DNA of 34,282 bases from DAOTTI01 sp034437795 (lineage in GTDB: Bacteria > Chloroflexota > UBA11872 > UBA12225), in contig DAOTTI010000050.1 of the NCBI GenBank assembly GCA_034437795.1, positions 1-34,282 on the forward strand, written 5' to 3'. The notes below the pieces were generated by a model. That model saw nothing but the letters and a program-made list of their open reading frames with translations. It was not told the origin of the DNA and made no database searches. Position 1 is the first letter of the stretch. Each line of letters opens with the position of its first letter. Of this stretch, positions 7,981 through 15,906 are shown in pieces. The position numbers and the translations under genes are program-made.

Positions 7981-8213
7981 GTGGCCCTCGTCCCCCTCCT
8001 CCGTGTCGGAGCGGGAGCGTCAGGGCCAAACCGCACACCCGTGGCCGTCGTTCCCCCTCTCCGTGTCGGAGCGGGAGCGTCAGGGCCAAGCCGCACACCC
8101 GTGGCCGTCGTTCCCCCTCTCCGTGTCGGAGAGGGGGCTCGGGGGTGAGGCCTCTCCTCCCTCCCGGCGCCTCCGCGTCTCCGTGTCCCCACGTCTCCGC
8201 GTCGGGGTGCCGG
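7981..8213. repeat. 60-bp tandem repeats grading into module B array
   Basis: Three head-to-tail units with an exact 60-bp period: 7981-8040, 8041-8100 and a partial unit at 8101-8141. Each holds the palindrome core CTCCGTGTCGGAG. The second unit differs from the first by few bases. The third unit departs into the GGGGGCTCGGGGGTGAGG form shared with the copies near 19480 and 32100. A module B run (8164-8213) follows. This fills most of the 402-bp gap between the GNAT-like gene and the S9 peptidase. Confidence 0.85.
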
Positions 8214-8217
8214 GGCG

Positions 8218-8246
8218 TTGACGGCGCATCCGGAACGCGGTACGCT
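8218..8246 (+). promoter_or_regulatory. Possible sigma-70-type promoter for the S9 peptidase
   Basis: TTGACG (8218-8223), a 17-bp spacer and TACGCT (8241-8246) lie just upstream of the peptidase start at 8272. The -35 box matches 5 of 6 and the -10 only 3 of 6, so this is a moderate candidate. It sits immediately after the module B repeat. Confidence 0.4.
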
Positions 8247-8271
8247 CCCCCTTCTAAGGGAGAGATCGCCT

Positions 8272-10326
8272 ATGGCCACTACTCACACGCCTGGCGCCCC
8301 GAGCGGCGCTCCCCAACGCTCGCAGCGGCCGGTGCAGCCGGAGGACCTGCTGGCCATCAAGACCGTGGCCGACGTCCAGCTCTCGCCGGACGGACGCCGC
8401 ATCGCCTATACCGTCACGGAGATAGACGCGGCGCAGGACGAGAACCGGGCCGCCATCTGGGTGGTCCGCGTGGACGGCCGCGCCGTCAGCGAGCACCCGG
8501 TGCAGTTCACGCGAGGACCGAAGCGCGATACCGCGCCCCGCTGGTCGCCCGATGGGAGCCTGCTGGCCTTCCTCTCCGACCGCGAGAGCGAGGACGCGCA
8601 GCTCTACGTCATTCCGGCCGATGGGGGCGAGGCGCGCCAGCTGACCGCGCTCGAGCGCGGTGCCGGCCCGGCCGTGTGGTCGCCCGATGGCAGGCACATC
8701 GTGTTCGAGGCGCGCGTCTACAAGGAGACGCCGCCGAAGGAGAGCGAGGCGCGCGAGCGGTGGAAGCAGCGGCCCAGGGTGGTCACCAGGGCCCAGTACA
8801 AGGCCGATGGGCAGGGCTACACCTTCGACGTGAACACGCACCTGTTCATCGTGCCGGTGGACGGGGGCGAGCCCAGGCAGATCACCCGCGGCGACTTTGA
8901 GCACCGCGCGCCCTCCTGGTCGCCCGATGGGCGGCAGATCGCCTTCGCCCGCAGCCGCGGCGGGCCGGCGGACTACAGCCTCCTCGACATCTGGACGCTG
9001 CCCATCGACGTGCGGCCCGACGGGCAGATTGAGACTGGCGAGCCGCGTCGGATCACCGAGACTGTTGGCCGCGCCACATCGCCCACGTGGTCGCCGGACG
9101 GCAGGACCATCGCCTGCTACGGTACGGATGAGCAGGAGCCCGGCTTCGGCGAGCCGCTGGTGCGGGTGTGGTTGGTGTCGGCGGAAGGGGGCGCGGCGCG
9201 GCGGCTGACGGCGGACTACGACCGCGGCGTGGTCCTGCTTCCGCCGCCGGCCAATACGCCGGGCCCGGCCTGGTCCAGCGACGGGACGAGCGTGGCCTTC
9301 ATCGCCGCCGACGCCGGCAACGCCCACGTGGTCCGCGCCTCCGTTCCCGACGGGGCGATCCGGCCGGTGGTCACGGGCGAACGCCAGGTGACGAGCGCCA
9401 GCTTCGCGCTGGGGCGGGTCGCCTTCTGTGCCACGCAGCCGGATAACCCGGGCGACGTCTACGTGGCCGGCGATGACGGCGAGGGGGAGCGCCGGCTAAC
9501 CCGCGTGAACGAGGCGCTGCTGAGCGGGCTGGCATGGCCCCGCGTCGAGCGTCGCACGTTCGCGGGCCCCAACGGCGCGTCCCTGGAGGGCTGGCTCTAC
9601 CGGCCCCAGGAGGGCGCAGCGCCAGCGCCCCTGATGCTCCACATCCACGGCGGGCCGCACAGCTTCGCCGGCAACGCCTACCTCCCCGCCGCCTTTTATA
9701 GCTACGTGCTCGCTTCCCGCGGCTGGGCGGTGCTGATGCTCAACTTCAGCGGCTCCGGCTCGTACGGGAAGGCCTTCGCCCACCGCCTGCGCGGCCGGTG
9801 GGGCGAGTACGACCTGCCGGAGCAGTTGGCGGCGATCGACGCCCTGATCGCCGACGGAATCGCCGATGGCGACCGCCTGGCCGTGTGCGGCTACTCCTAC
9901 GGCGGCTACATGACCTCGTGGACGATCACCCATACGAACCGCTTCCAGGCCGCCGTCGTCGGCGCGCCGGTGACCAACCTGGAATCGTTCTTCGGGACGT
10001 CGGACATCGGCATGTGGTTCGCGCCCTGGGAGATGACGGTCGACCTCTTCGCGGGGCGCGAGACGTACCGTCGCCTCTCTCCGATCCACTACGCCGACCG
10101 GGTGACGACGCCGACGCTGATCCTGCACGGCGAGGCGGACGACCGCTGCCCCATTGAGCAGGGAGAGCAGCTGTACATCGCGCTCGTTGCCGCCGGTCGG
10201 GCGCCGGTCGAGTTCGTCCGCTACCCCGGCGGCGCCCACCCCTTCGTCACCAGCGGCCGGCCCAGCCACCGGCTGGACTTCACGCGCCGCGTGGTGGAGT
10301 GGGTCGAACGGCATACGTTGCGATAA
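8272..10326 (+). CDS. S9 family (prolyl oligopeptidase-type) serine peptidase
   Basis: Protein of 684 residues with two parts. The first 400 or so residues form a TolB/WD40-like beta-propeller with repeated WSPDG(R/S) motifs. The C-terminal alpha/beta hydrolase domain begins near the WLYRPQEG block. The triad is intact: S542 in GYSYGGYM, D623 in HGEADDRCP and H656 in GGAHPF, with LHIHGGPHS forming the oxyanion region. It is of the acylaminoacyl-peptidase/dipeptidyl-peptidase type, which cleaves short peptides. There is no signal peptide, so it is probably cytosolic. The ATG at 8272 has an AGGGAGAG site; an upstream frame extension has no family resemblance. The next gene starts 19 bp after the stop, so the two form a likely operon. 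Confidence 0.95.
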   Translation: MATTHTPGAPSGAPQRSQRPVQPEDLLAIKTVADVQLSPDGRRIAYTVTEIDAAQDENRAAIWVVRVDGRAVSEHPVQFTRGPKRDTAPRWSPDGSLLAFLSDRESEDAQLYVIPADGGEARQLTALERGAGPAVWSPDGRHIVFEARVYKETPPKESEARERWKQRPRVVTRAQYKADGQGYTFDVNTHLFIVPVDGGEPRQITRGDFEHRAPSWSPDGRQIAFARSRGGPADYSLLDIWTLPIDVRPDGQIETGEPRRITETVGRATSPTWSPDGRTIACYGTDEQEPGFGEPLVRVWLVSAEGGAARRLTADYDRGVVLLPPPANTPGPAWSSDGTSVAFIAADAGNAHVVRASVPDGAIRPVVTGERQVTSASFALGRVAFCATQPDNPGDVYVAGDDGEGERRLTRVNEALLSGLAWPRVERRTFAGPNGASLEGWLYRPQEGAAPAPLMLHIHGGPHSFAGNAYLPAAFYSYVLASRGWAVLMLNFSGSGSYGKAFAHRLRGRWGEYDLPEQLAAIDALIADGIADGDRLAVCGYSYGGYMTSWTITHTNRFQAAVVGAPVTNLESFFGTSDIGMWFAPWEMTVDLFAGRETYRRLSPIHYADRVTTPTLILHGEADDRCPIEQGEQLYIALVAAGRAPVEFVRYPGGAHPFVTSGRPSHRLDFTRRVVEWVERHTLR

Positions 10327-10345
10327 GCCAGACGAGGTGAGTGCC

Positions 10346-11830
10346 ATGAGTACCACAGGCGTGCCGGCCCCGACATCGCGGGTGCGGCTGGGGATGGCGC
10401 GGGCGGACGTCACGCCGCCGGTTGGGATCTACCACCGCATGTGGGGCGCGGCGCGCCATGACCGCGCCACGGGGGTCCACCGGCCGCTGCTGGCCGACGT
10501 GCTGGCATTCGCCCCGGCCGGCCCCGCCCCGGCCGGTCCGCCCGCGTTCATCCGCGCCCACGTCGACCTGGTCGGGCTGGCGCAGAGCCAGCACGACCGC
10601 CTGGTGGACGCGGTAAGTGAAGCGGTCGCGCTCCCGCCCGAGCGCGTGGCCATCGCCTATTCGCACACCCATTCCTCGGGGAACTTCGTCCCCAACCGGA
10701 TCGGGCTGCCGGGGGGCGACCTGATCCCGGGCTACCTGCAGGAGCTGGCGAGGCGGCTGGGTGAGGCCGCGCGCCAGGCCGCCGCGCGCATGCAGGACGT
10801 CGTGATCACCTACGCCACCGGCCGCTGTGCCCTGGCCGCGAACCGTGATTACTGGGACGACGCCTTTGGCGGGTACACCTGCGGCCTGAACCCCGATGTG
10901 CCGGCCGACGACACGGTGCTCGTGGCGCGGATGGCAGATGCGCAGGGCCGCCTGGTAGGGACGCTGGTCAACTACGGCTGCCATCCCACCACCCTGGCCT
11001 GGCAGAACACCCTGATCAGCCCGGACTTCCCCGGCGCGATGCGGGAGACGGTGGAGCAGGCCACCGGCGCCCCGTGCGTCTTTGCGCAGGGCGCCTGCGG
11101 CGACCTCGGCCCGCGCCGAGGCTACGTCGGCGATCCGGCGGTCGCGGACCAGAACGGGCGCGTGCTGGCCCACGCCGCCCTGTCGGTGCTGGAGTCGATG
11201 GGGCCGCCCGGCACCGACTACCGGTATGCCGGGCCGGTCATCTCGGGGGCGACGCTGGGCATCTGGGAGGACGTGCCGTTCTCCGCCGAGCGCCTGGAGG
11301 CGGTGGCGCGCTTCGATGGCGGCACCTATCGCATCCACCTGCCCCTCAAGCCCCTGCCGGCGCGTGGTGCGCTGGAGGCGGAGCTGGCGCAGTGGGAAGC
11401 GCGCCAGCGGGAGGCGGACGCCCGTGGCGACGAGACCGCCGCCCGTGATGCCGGCGCCCGCGCCGAGCGGGTCCGGCGCTGGCTGGGGCGCCTGGACGAG
11501 CTGCGCGGGATGATCGGTGGCGCCAGCCCCGGCGGCCCGCCGGACGCCGCCTACCCTATGCCCTTCTCCGTGCTCCGCCTGGGGGACGCGATGTGGGTCG
11601 CCTGCGGCGGCGAGCCGTACAGCGCCATCCAGATGGAGCTGCGCCGCCGGTTTCCGCAGTTCAGCATCGTCTTCTCTCCGCTCGCCAGCGGCATGCAGGT
11701 GGCCTATCTGCTCCCGCGGGAAAGGTACGGCAAGGGCCTCTATCAGGAAGAGCCATCCATGCTGGCCCCCGGCTGCCTGGAGCAGCTCACGGAAGCGATC
11801 GCCGCCCGCATTGCCGCCATGGCGGCGTGA
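10346..11830 (+). CDS. Neutral/alkaline ceramidase-like (N-terminal domain) hydrolase
   Basis: Protein of 494 residues resembling the N-terminal domain of neutral/alkaline non-lysosomal ceramidases. Family blocks: GMARADVTPPVG, HVDLVGL, the SHTHSSG histidines (zinc-ligand region), VNYGCHPTTL, ISPDFPGAMRETVE and FAQGACGDLGP. In true ceramidases the last motif carries the catalytic serine (GDxSP); here it is glycine, so a different reaction is likely. There is no signal peptide. A charged helical stretch (ELAQWEARQREADARG) is inserted before the C-terminal region. The start at 10346 has a GAGGTGAG site and lies 19 bp after the S9 peptidase, so the two are probably co-transcribed. The substrate is unknown. 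Confidence 0.85.
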   Translation: MSTTGVPAPTSRVRLGMARADVTPPVGIYHRMWGAARHDRATGVHRPLLADVLAFAPAGPAPAGPPAFIRAHVDLVGLAQSQHDRLVDAVSEAVALPPERVAIAYSHTHSSGNFVPNRIGLPGGDLIPGYLQELARRLGEAARQAAARMQDVVITYATGRCALAANRDYWDDAFGGYTCGLNPDVPADDTVLVARMADAQGRLVGTLVNYGCHPTTLAWQNTLISPDFPGAMRETVEQATGAPCVFAQGACGDLGPRRGYVGDPAVADQNGRVLAHAALSVLESMGPPGTDYRYAGPVISGATLGIWEDVPFSAERLEAVARFDGGTYRIHLPLKPLPARGALEAELAQWEARQREADARGDETAARDAGARAERVRRWLGRLDELRGMIGGASPGGPPDAAYPMPFSVLRLGDAMWVACGGEPYSAIQMELRRRFPQFSIVFSPLASGMQVAYLLPRERYGKGLYQEEPSMLAPGCLEQLTEAIAARIAAMAA

Positions 11831-11876
11831 TCCGCTGCGGGTTTGGGACACGTTCCGGCGCTCGCCTGGACTACGT

Positions 11877-11934
11877 GAGTTCCCTCTCCCTGTGGGAGAG
11901 CGGGAGCCCGCGCAGCGGGCGGCGGCGAGGGCTC
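11877..11934. repeat. REP-like palindromic element, copy 2
   Basis: Near-identical to the element at 6031-6087, with two visible differences over about 57 bp, and in the same orientation. It again lies in a convergent intergenic gap, between the ceramidase-like gene and the SHOCT gene. The hairpin stem is CCCTCTCCC/GGGAGAGCGGG, with a second CCCGC/GCGGG stem behind it. Confidence 0.75.
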
Positions 11935-12069
11935 CACTACTGACGAATCAGCCATGCTCCTCTGGGCACCAGCGCCGCGGGTAACAGGCTGGCGATTGGC
12001 ACAGCGATCCGGGCGAGATGCGGACGGGGTCGCGCCGGCCTTCCGGCCGCGACTATCCCGCAGCCCCGC

Positions 12070-12633
12070 TCAGAGCAGGTGGCGCGCGCTGGGGTCGCGG
12101 GCGATCTGTGCGGCGCGGGCTTCGAACTCCTCCAGCGTGATCTCGCCCCGCACGTAGCGGTCCTTCAGCACATCTAGCAGGCGCCGGCGGTACAGGGCGC
12201 GGTCGCCAATGCTACCCGCCGGGCGCTGGGGCGCAAGCGCGGCCGGCGCCGTGGGCAGGCCGAACGTGGCGCCCTCCGGCCGGTTGCGCGCCACGGCCGG
12301 ACGGGGGCGCATGGCAGCGTGCAGGAGGGGGACAACGGCCAGTTCCATGAGCAGGACAGTGCCGGCCACGGCCGCGGCCATCACCACCGAGAGGACGGTG
12401 AACAGCAGCAGCGTAAAGAGCAGCGTGCCACCCCCGAAGGCGAAGAAGGCGAGCAAGACCACCAGTGGGAGCACCGCCCCGGCCGAGCAGTAGGAGCGGC
12501 CGTCCTCCATCCGTCGGGGTCCGTGCCGGCCACGCGGCGCCAGGTCGACCATGACCTGGCCGGGAACCCAGGGGTCGGACCAGCGCCAGGAGTACCGGCC
12601 CCAGTATCCGCTTCCTCCAGCCGATCGTGTCAT
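12070..12633 (-). CDS. SHOCT-domain membrane protein
   Basis: Hypothetical 187-residue protein. Residues 52-107 form a long hydrophobic region that can hold two membrane spans (VLPLVVLLAFFAF, then a Leu/Val/Ala-rich stretch). The C-terminal 35 residues (LLDVLKDRYVRGEITLEEFE) are a SHOCT motif, a short oligomerisation or targeting domain found at the ends of many bacterial membrane proteins. The N-terminal 45 residues are hydrophilic and Arg/Trp/Gly-rich. No catalytic motif is visible. The ATG at 12633 is the only good start. Convergent with the ceramidase-like gene; its upstream gap is shared with the divergent solute-binding protein gene. Confidence 0.8.
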   Translation of the reverse strand: MTRSAGGSGYWGRYSWRWSDPWVPGQVMVDLAPRGRHGPRRMEDGRSYCSAGAVLPLVVLLAFFAFGGGTLLFTLLLFTVLSVVMAAAVAGTVLLMELAVVPLLHAAMRPRPAVARNRPEGATFGLPTAPAALAPQRPAGSIGDRALYRRRLLDVLKDRYVRGEITLEEFEARAAQIARDPSARHLL

Positions 12634-12689
12634 CGCGCCGCCTCCGTCTCGCGCTCTCCGCCTGACGGGAACGCACTGCGGATAGATCC

Positions 12690-12720
12690 ATCATACCTCG
12701 CGGGCGAGGCGCCCGCACAA
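12690..12720 (-). promoter_or_regulatory. Possible promoter for the SHOCT gene with an inverted repeat in its spacer
   Basis: Read on the minus strand, TATGAT is a good -10 box (5 of 6) 57 bp before the SHOCT start. The candidate -35 (TTGTGC) is poor and 19 bp away. The spacer is almost entirely a perfect inverted repeat, GCGGGC-GCCTC-GCCCGC, which could be an operator. Confidence 0.25.
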
Positions 12721-12913
12721 CGCCTTGCGCCTGTCCACTACTCGGGCACCCATCTACCGACTGTTCAGCGTGGGGCGCTTGCAGTACTACGGACGTGTAG
12801 CTGGCGCCGTCGAGCGCTGGCGCCATCGTGGCTCGTGCGTGGTCGTGTGCGGGGTGCTGGGGATAAAGTGAAGGAGCACCTGCGGCGCGTTGCCGGCTTC
12901 CAAGGAGGCGTTC

Positions 12914-14350
12914 ATGTCCCAGCTGCAGCAGCTCAGCATCTCAGGTTCGCGGCGATACGTCCTGCGCGCGGGGGTCGCCGCCACGGCCGGCGCGCTGGCG
13001 CCGGCCTGCGGCGCCAGCGCCGGTCCCGCCGGCGGCAAACCGGCGGGCGAGAGCCCGCTCCAGACCAGGCAGCCCATCACGCTCGTGTGGTGGGCCGGCA
13101 ACGGCCAGGACCCGGGCTTCATGGCCATCAAAGACGCCTACATGCAGCGCTTCCCTAACGTGACCATCCAGTACGAGAAGGAGGCCGACCACCTCAAGCC
13201 CGAGAACCTGGTGGCCGGCGTGCTGGCCGGCACGGCGCCGGACGCGACCCGCTTCGCCGACGCCGGGCTCGGCGACTGGGCCGCCAAAGGCGCCCTGCTG
13301 GTCCTGGACGACCGGCTGAAGAAGTCGCAGTTCTTTAAGCCGGGCGACTTCTACCCCCGCCTGCTCGAATCGGGGAAGTGGGCGGGGAAGTTCTACGCCA
13401 TCCCGTTCCTGACCGATACGCGGCCGCTGTTCTGGAACAAGGAGGCGTTCAAGACGGCGGGGCTCGATCCGGAGCAGGCGCCGCGGAACTGGGATGACCT
13501 GAAGGACTTCACGCTGCGCCTGACCCGCCGCCAGGGCGGGAGCTACGAGCGCGTGGGCTTCATCCCCCTGTTCGGGAACTCCTGGCTCTACCTGTTTGGC
13601 TGGCTCAACGGCGCGGAACCGGTGCAGTTCAGCCCCGATGGAACCAAGGTGCGCTGCACGCTGAACGACGCCAAGTGGGTGCAGGCCCTGGAATACATCG
13701 TGAGTATCTACACCGCACTGGGTGGCAAGGAGAGCCTCGACGCCTGGCTCAGGGAGGCGCACGGGTCTGGCGCGCAGCACGCCCTGCTCACCGGCCGCCT
13801 GGCCATGATGATCACTACCGACACCTTCGGCGGCACCTTCGGCCAGTATGCGCCGGACATGGATTACGGCTTTGCCCTGCCGCCGGCCCCGCGCGGGCGC
13901 CAGCCCCTCACCTGGTCCGGCATCTGGAACATGGTGGTCATGAAAGGGAGCAAGCTCCCCGATGACGCGACGGAGTTCATCAGCTTCGTCACGTCGGTCG
14001 ACGGCCTGCGCCCCTGGGCCGAGGGCGCGCTGAGCAACTTCCGCGTCAGAAGCGGAGGAGCCGGATACTGGTACCCAAACGTGGCTACCAACCGCCGCGG
14101 CGGCGACGCCATCTACGAGGTGGCCAAGGGCCAGATGCCAGAGCGCGGGCAGCGCCTGCGCCGCTTCAGCCAGGAGGCCCTGCAAAGCTCGCGCTCGCGC
14201 CCGATCATGCCGGCGGGACTGGAGGTCTGGGACGCCCAGCGCCTGGCCCAGGAGGACGCCATCGCCGGCAAGGCCACGCCCAAAGCCGCGCTCGACAACT
14301 ACACCCAGATCGTCAACGCCCGCCTGCAGGAGCTTGGCGTGTACTTCTGA
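12914..14350 (+). CDS. ABC transporter extracellular solute-binding protein, family 1 (sugar type)
   Basis: A 478-residue family 1 solute-binding protein, of the kind that delivers sugars or oligosaccharides to MalFG-like permeases. The N-terminus has a twin-arginine motif (SRRYVL, arginines 13-14), a hydrophobic stretch and a Cys at 32 (LAPAC, an imperfect lipobox), so Tat export and possible lipid anchoring are likely. ITLVWWAGNGQD starts the mature fold. FPNVTIQYE, WAGKFYAIPFLTDTRPLFWNKEAF and the Trp/Tyr-rich ligand-site segments follow. The ATG at 12914 has a near-perfect AAGGAGG site. No permease or ATPase gene is adjacent: the next gene is convergent. The imported solute is unknown. 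Confidence 0.92.
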   Translation: MSQLQQLSISGSRRYVLRAGVAATAGALAPACGASAGPAGGKPAGESPLQTRQPITLVWWAGNGQDPGFMAIKDAYMQRFPNVTIQYEKEADHLKPENLVAGVLAGTAPDATRFADAGLGDWAAKGALLVLDDRLKKSQFFKPGDFYPRLLESGKWAGKFYAIPFLTDTRPLFWNKEAFKTAGLDPEQAPRNWDDLKDFTLRLTRRQGGSYERVGFIPLFGNSWLYLFGWLNGAEPVQFSPDGTKVRCTLNDAKWVQALEYIVSIYTALGGKESLDAWLREAHGSGAQHALLTGRLAMMITTDTFGGTFGQYAPDMDYGFALPPAPRGRQPLTWSGIWNMVVMKGSKLPDDATEFISFVTSVDGLRPWAEGALSNFRVRSGGAGYWYPNVATNRRGGDAIYEVAKGQMPERGQRLRRFSQEALQSSRSRPIMPAGLEVWDAQRLAQEDAIAGKATPKAALDNYTQIVNARLQELGVYF

Positions 14351-14436
14351 ATTCTTCAATACCGGCGCACGGCCCCCTCCATCGGGCCGTGCGCGCTCTC
14401 CCGACCGCCCCGAAGCGGCGGACTGTGCCTGGCGCC

Positions 14437-14615
14437 CCCTCTCCACGTCGGCGACAGGGGCAGCGTAACCACCGTCGGCCAGACCATCTCCCCGAGGCTG
14501 GCGTTCCCCCTCCCCGCGCTGGATCCGGGGTCGGCGGGGCCACCGTGGGGGAGATCCTCTCCCCACGGCCTTCGTTCCCCGTCTCCGAGACGGAGACGGG
14601 GCCAGGGGGTAACGC
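14437..14615. repeat. Mosaic palindromic repeat, left member of a distant inverted pair
   Basis: Fills most of the 304-bp gap between convergent genes. Positions 14506-14592 match the reverse complement of 19575-19661 with only a few differences. The block contains the palindrome CCGTGGGG...CCCCACGG and a CCCCGTCTCCG/CGGAGACGGGG hairpin. The upstream part (14437-14480) is a more diverged relative of the same hairpin. Confidence 0.85.
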
Positions 14616-14654
14616 GCGTGCTCTGGCCCGGCGATGACAGGAAGCTATGCCCAG

Positions 14655-15668
14655 CTACGCCCCTTCCAGCACCGCCGCTACCTCGACTACCTGCCCCGTC
14701 TCGTGCGACCGGATCGCCGCCTCCTGCACGGCCAGCGCCCGCAGGCCCTCCTCGCCGCTGCCTTCGATCTCGTCCGGCCGCGCCCCCTGGCTCAGCTGCT
14801 CCAGCCACCTTCCCAGCCGCGTGCCGAACGTCTCCTGGAAGGACGACATCCCGCCCGCGTTGTGGATGTGCACCTCCTCCTTGCTGTCGTGCGGGTACCA
14901 GTGGAAGTCCACCGTTGAGTTGTCGATCACCACACGGCCCCGGGTGCCGCCCACCTCGGTGCGCTCGATGCTGTGCCGGTCCGGGCCGTGCATGTCGTAG
15001 CTCCCCGTCAGATGGCCGACGGCCCCCGACGCGAACTGCATGTTGATCGAGGCGTTGCTCCAACTTGCGCGCCCCGGGCCCTTGAAAAAGAAGGCCTGCA
15101 CCCGCGCCACGTCCCCCGCCAGGTGGCGCATCACGTCCACCGAGTGCGAGTGCAGCGCCCGCAGGTGGAAGTACTCCGGCTCGTCCTTGGGGTTACGGAT
15201 CCACAGGTTCATGTTGACGAACAGAACCGTCCCCAGCGCGCCGGACGTGATCTTCTCCTTCGCCAGGCGCGTCGCCGGCGTAAAGCGGTGGTTCAGGTCC
15301 ACGGCCAGGCACAGCCCGCGCTGGCGCGCCTCGGCCACCATCTCCTTGGCCTCCCGCAGGTTGTTGGAGATCGGCTTCTCCACCAGCACGTGCTTCCCCG
15401 CCGCTAGCGCTTGCATCGTCGGCAGGTAGTGGTCACCCCCGTTCTCCACCCCGGCGGTGGCCACCGACACCATGTCGATCCGTTCCGCGCGGAGCATCTC
15501 CTCCGCATCGTAGTAAGCTGGCACACCGAACTCCTTTGCGGCCGCGTCGGCGCGCTGCCGGTTGATGTCACAGACCGCGACCAGCTCCGCCAGCGGGTTG
15601 GCCTTGTAGACGCGACTGTGCGTCCGCCCGATGTTCCCCAGACCAATGACTGCGACCTTGATTGCCAT
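14655..15668 (-). CDS. Gfo/Idh/MocA family NAD(P)-dependent oxidoreductase
   Basis: A 337-residue two-domain sugar or inositol dehydrogenase. The Rossmann motif is VIGLGNIG (residues 7-14), followed by VAVCDINRQRAD and the conserved HVLVEKPISNN (EKP at 97-99), where Lys takes part in catalysis and nicotinamide binding. DLNHRFTP and LRALHSHSVDVMRHL carry the conserved histidines of the C-terminal substrate domain. The ATG at 15668 is preceded by GGAGAG and begins right at the Rossmann strand (MAIKVAVIG). Family members oxidise or reduce pyranoses, inositols or related polyols at the expense of NAD(P); the substrate is unknown. It is divergent from the sulfatase-like gene with a 238-bp gap. Confidence 0.93.
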   Translation of the reverse strand: MAIKVAVIGLGNIGRTHSRVYKANPLAELVAVCDINRQRADAAAKEFGVPAYYDAEEMLRAERIDMVSVATAGVENGGDHYLPTMQALAAGKHVLVEKPISNNLREAKEMVAEARQRGLCLAVDLNHRFTPATRLAKEKITSGALGTVLFVNMNLWIRNPKDEPEYFHLRALHSHSVDVMRHLAGDVARVQAFFFKGPGRASWSNASINMQFASGAVGHLTGSYDMHGPDRHSIERTEVGGTRGRVVIDNSTVDFHWYPHDSKEEVHIHNAGGMSSFQETFGTRLGRWLEQLSQGARPDEIEGSGEEGLRALAVQEAAIRSHETGQVVEVAAVLEGA

Positions 15669-15906
15669 GTCGTTCTCTCCGTGTGACTGGCATTCTAAGG
15701 CCCGCACGTAGGAGAATGCATGTATCGCACGTCGCCGCACGCGGCCCGCGGTGGCCGTGCGCCGGTGGCGCGTGTCCACCAGATCTACAGCTCCCGTATG
15801 TCTAACGCGGCGTGTGCCCGCCGCGCGAGAGTCGCGTCTCCCATAGAGGGAGCGGGCTCCGCTCGTGCAGACGCCGCGCTCGCTGGAGCTCCAAAAGGAG
15901 AGAAGC

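Noticed and set aside
7981..8141. CRISPR array in the 60-bp repeats
   Set aside because: The whole 60-bp unit is repeated with no variable spacers, and no cas genes are present.
10280..11851. 523-codon minus-strand frame over the ceramidase-like gene
   Set aside because: No recognisable domain, and it is antisense to a gene with clear family motifs and a ribosome site.
12941..14566. 541-codon minus-strand frame over the first solute-binding protein
   Set aside because: It is a shadow frame caused by high G+C. The plus strand has the Tat signal, ribosome site and family fold.
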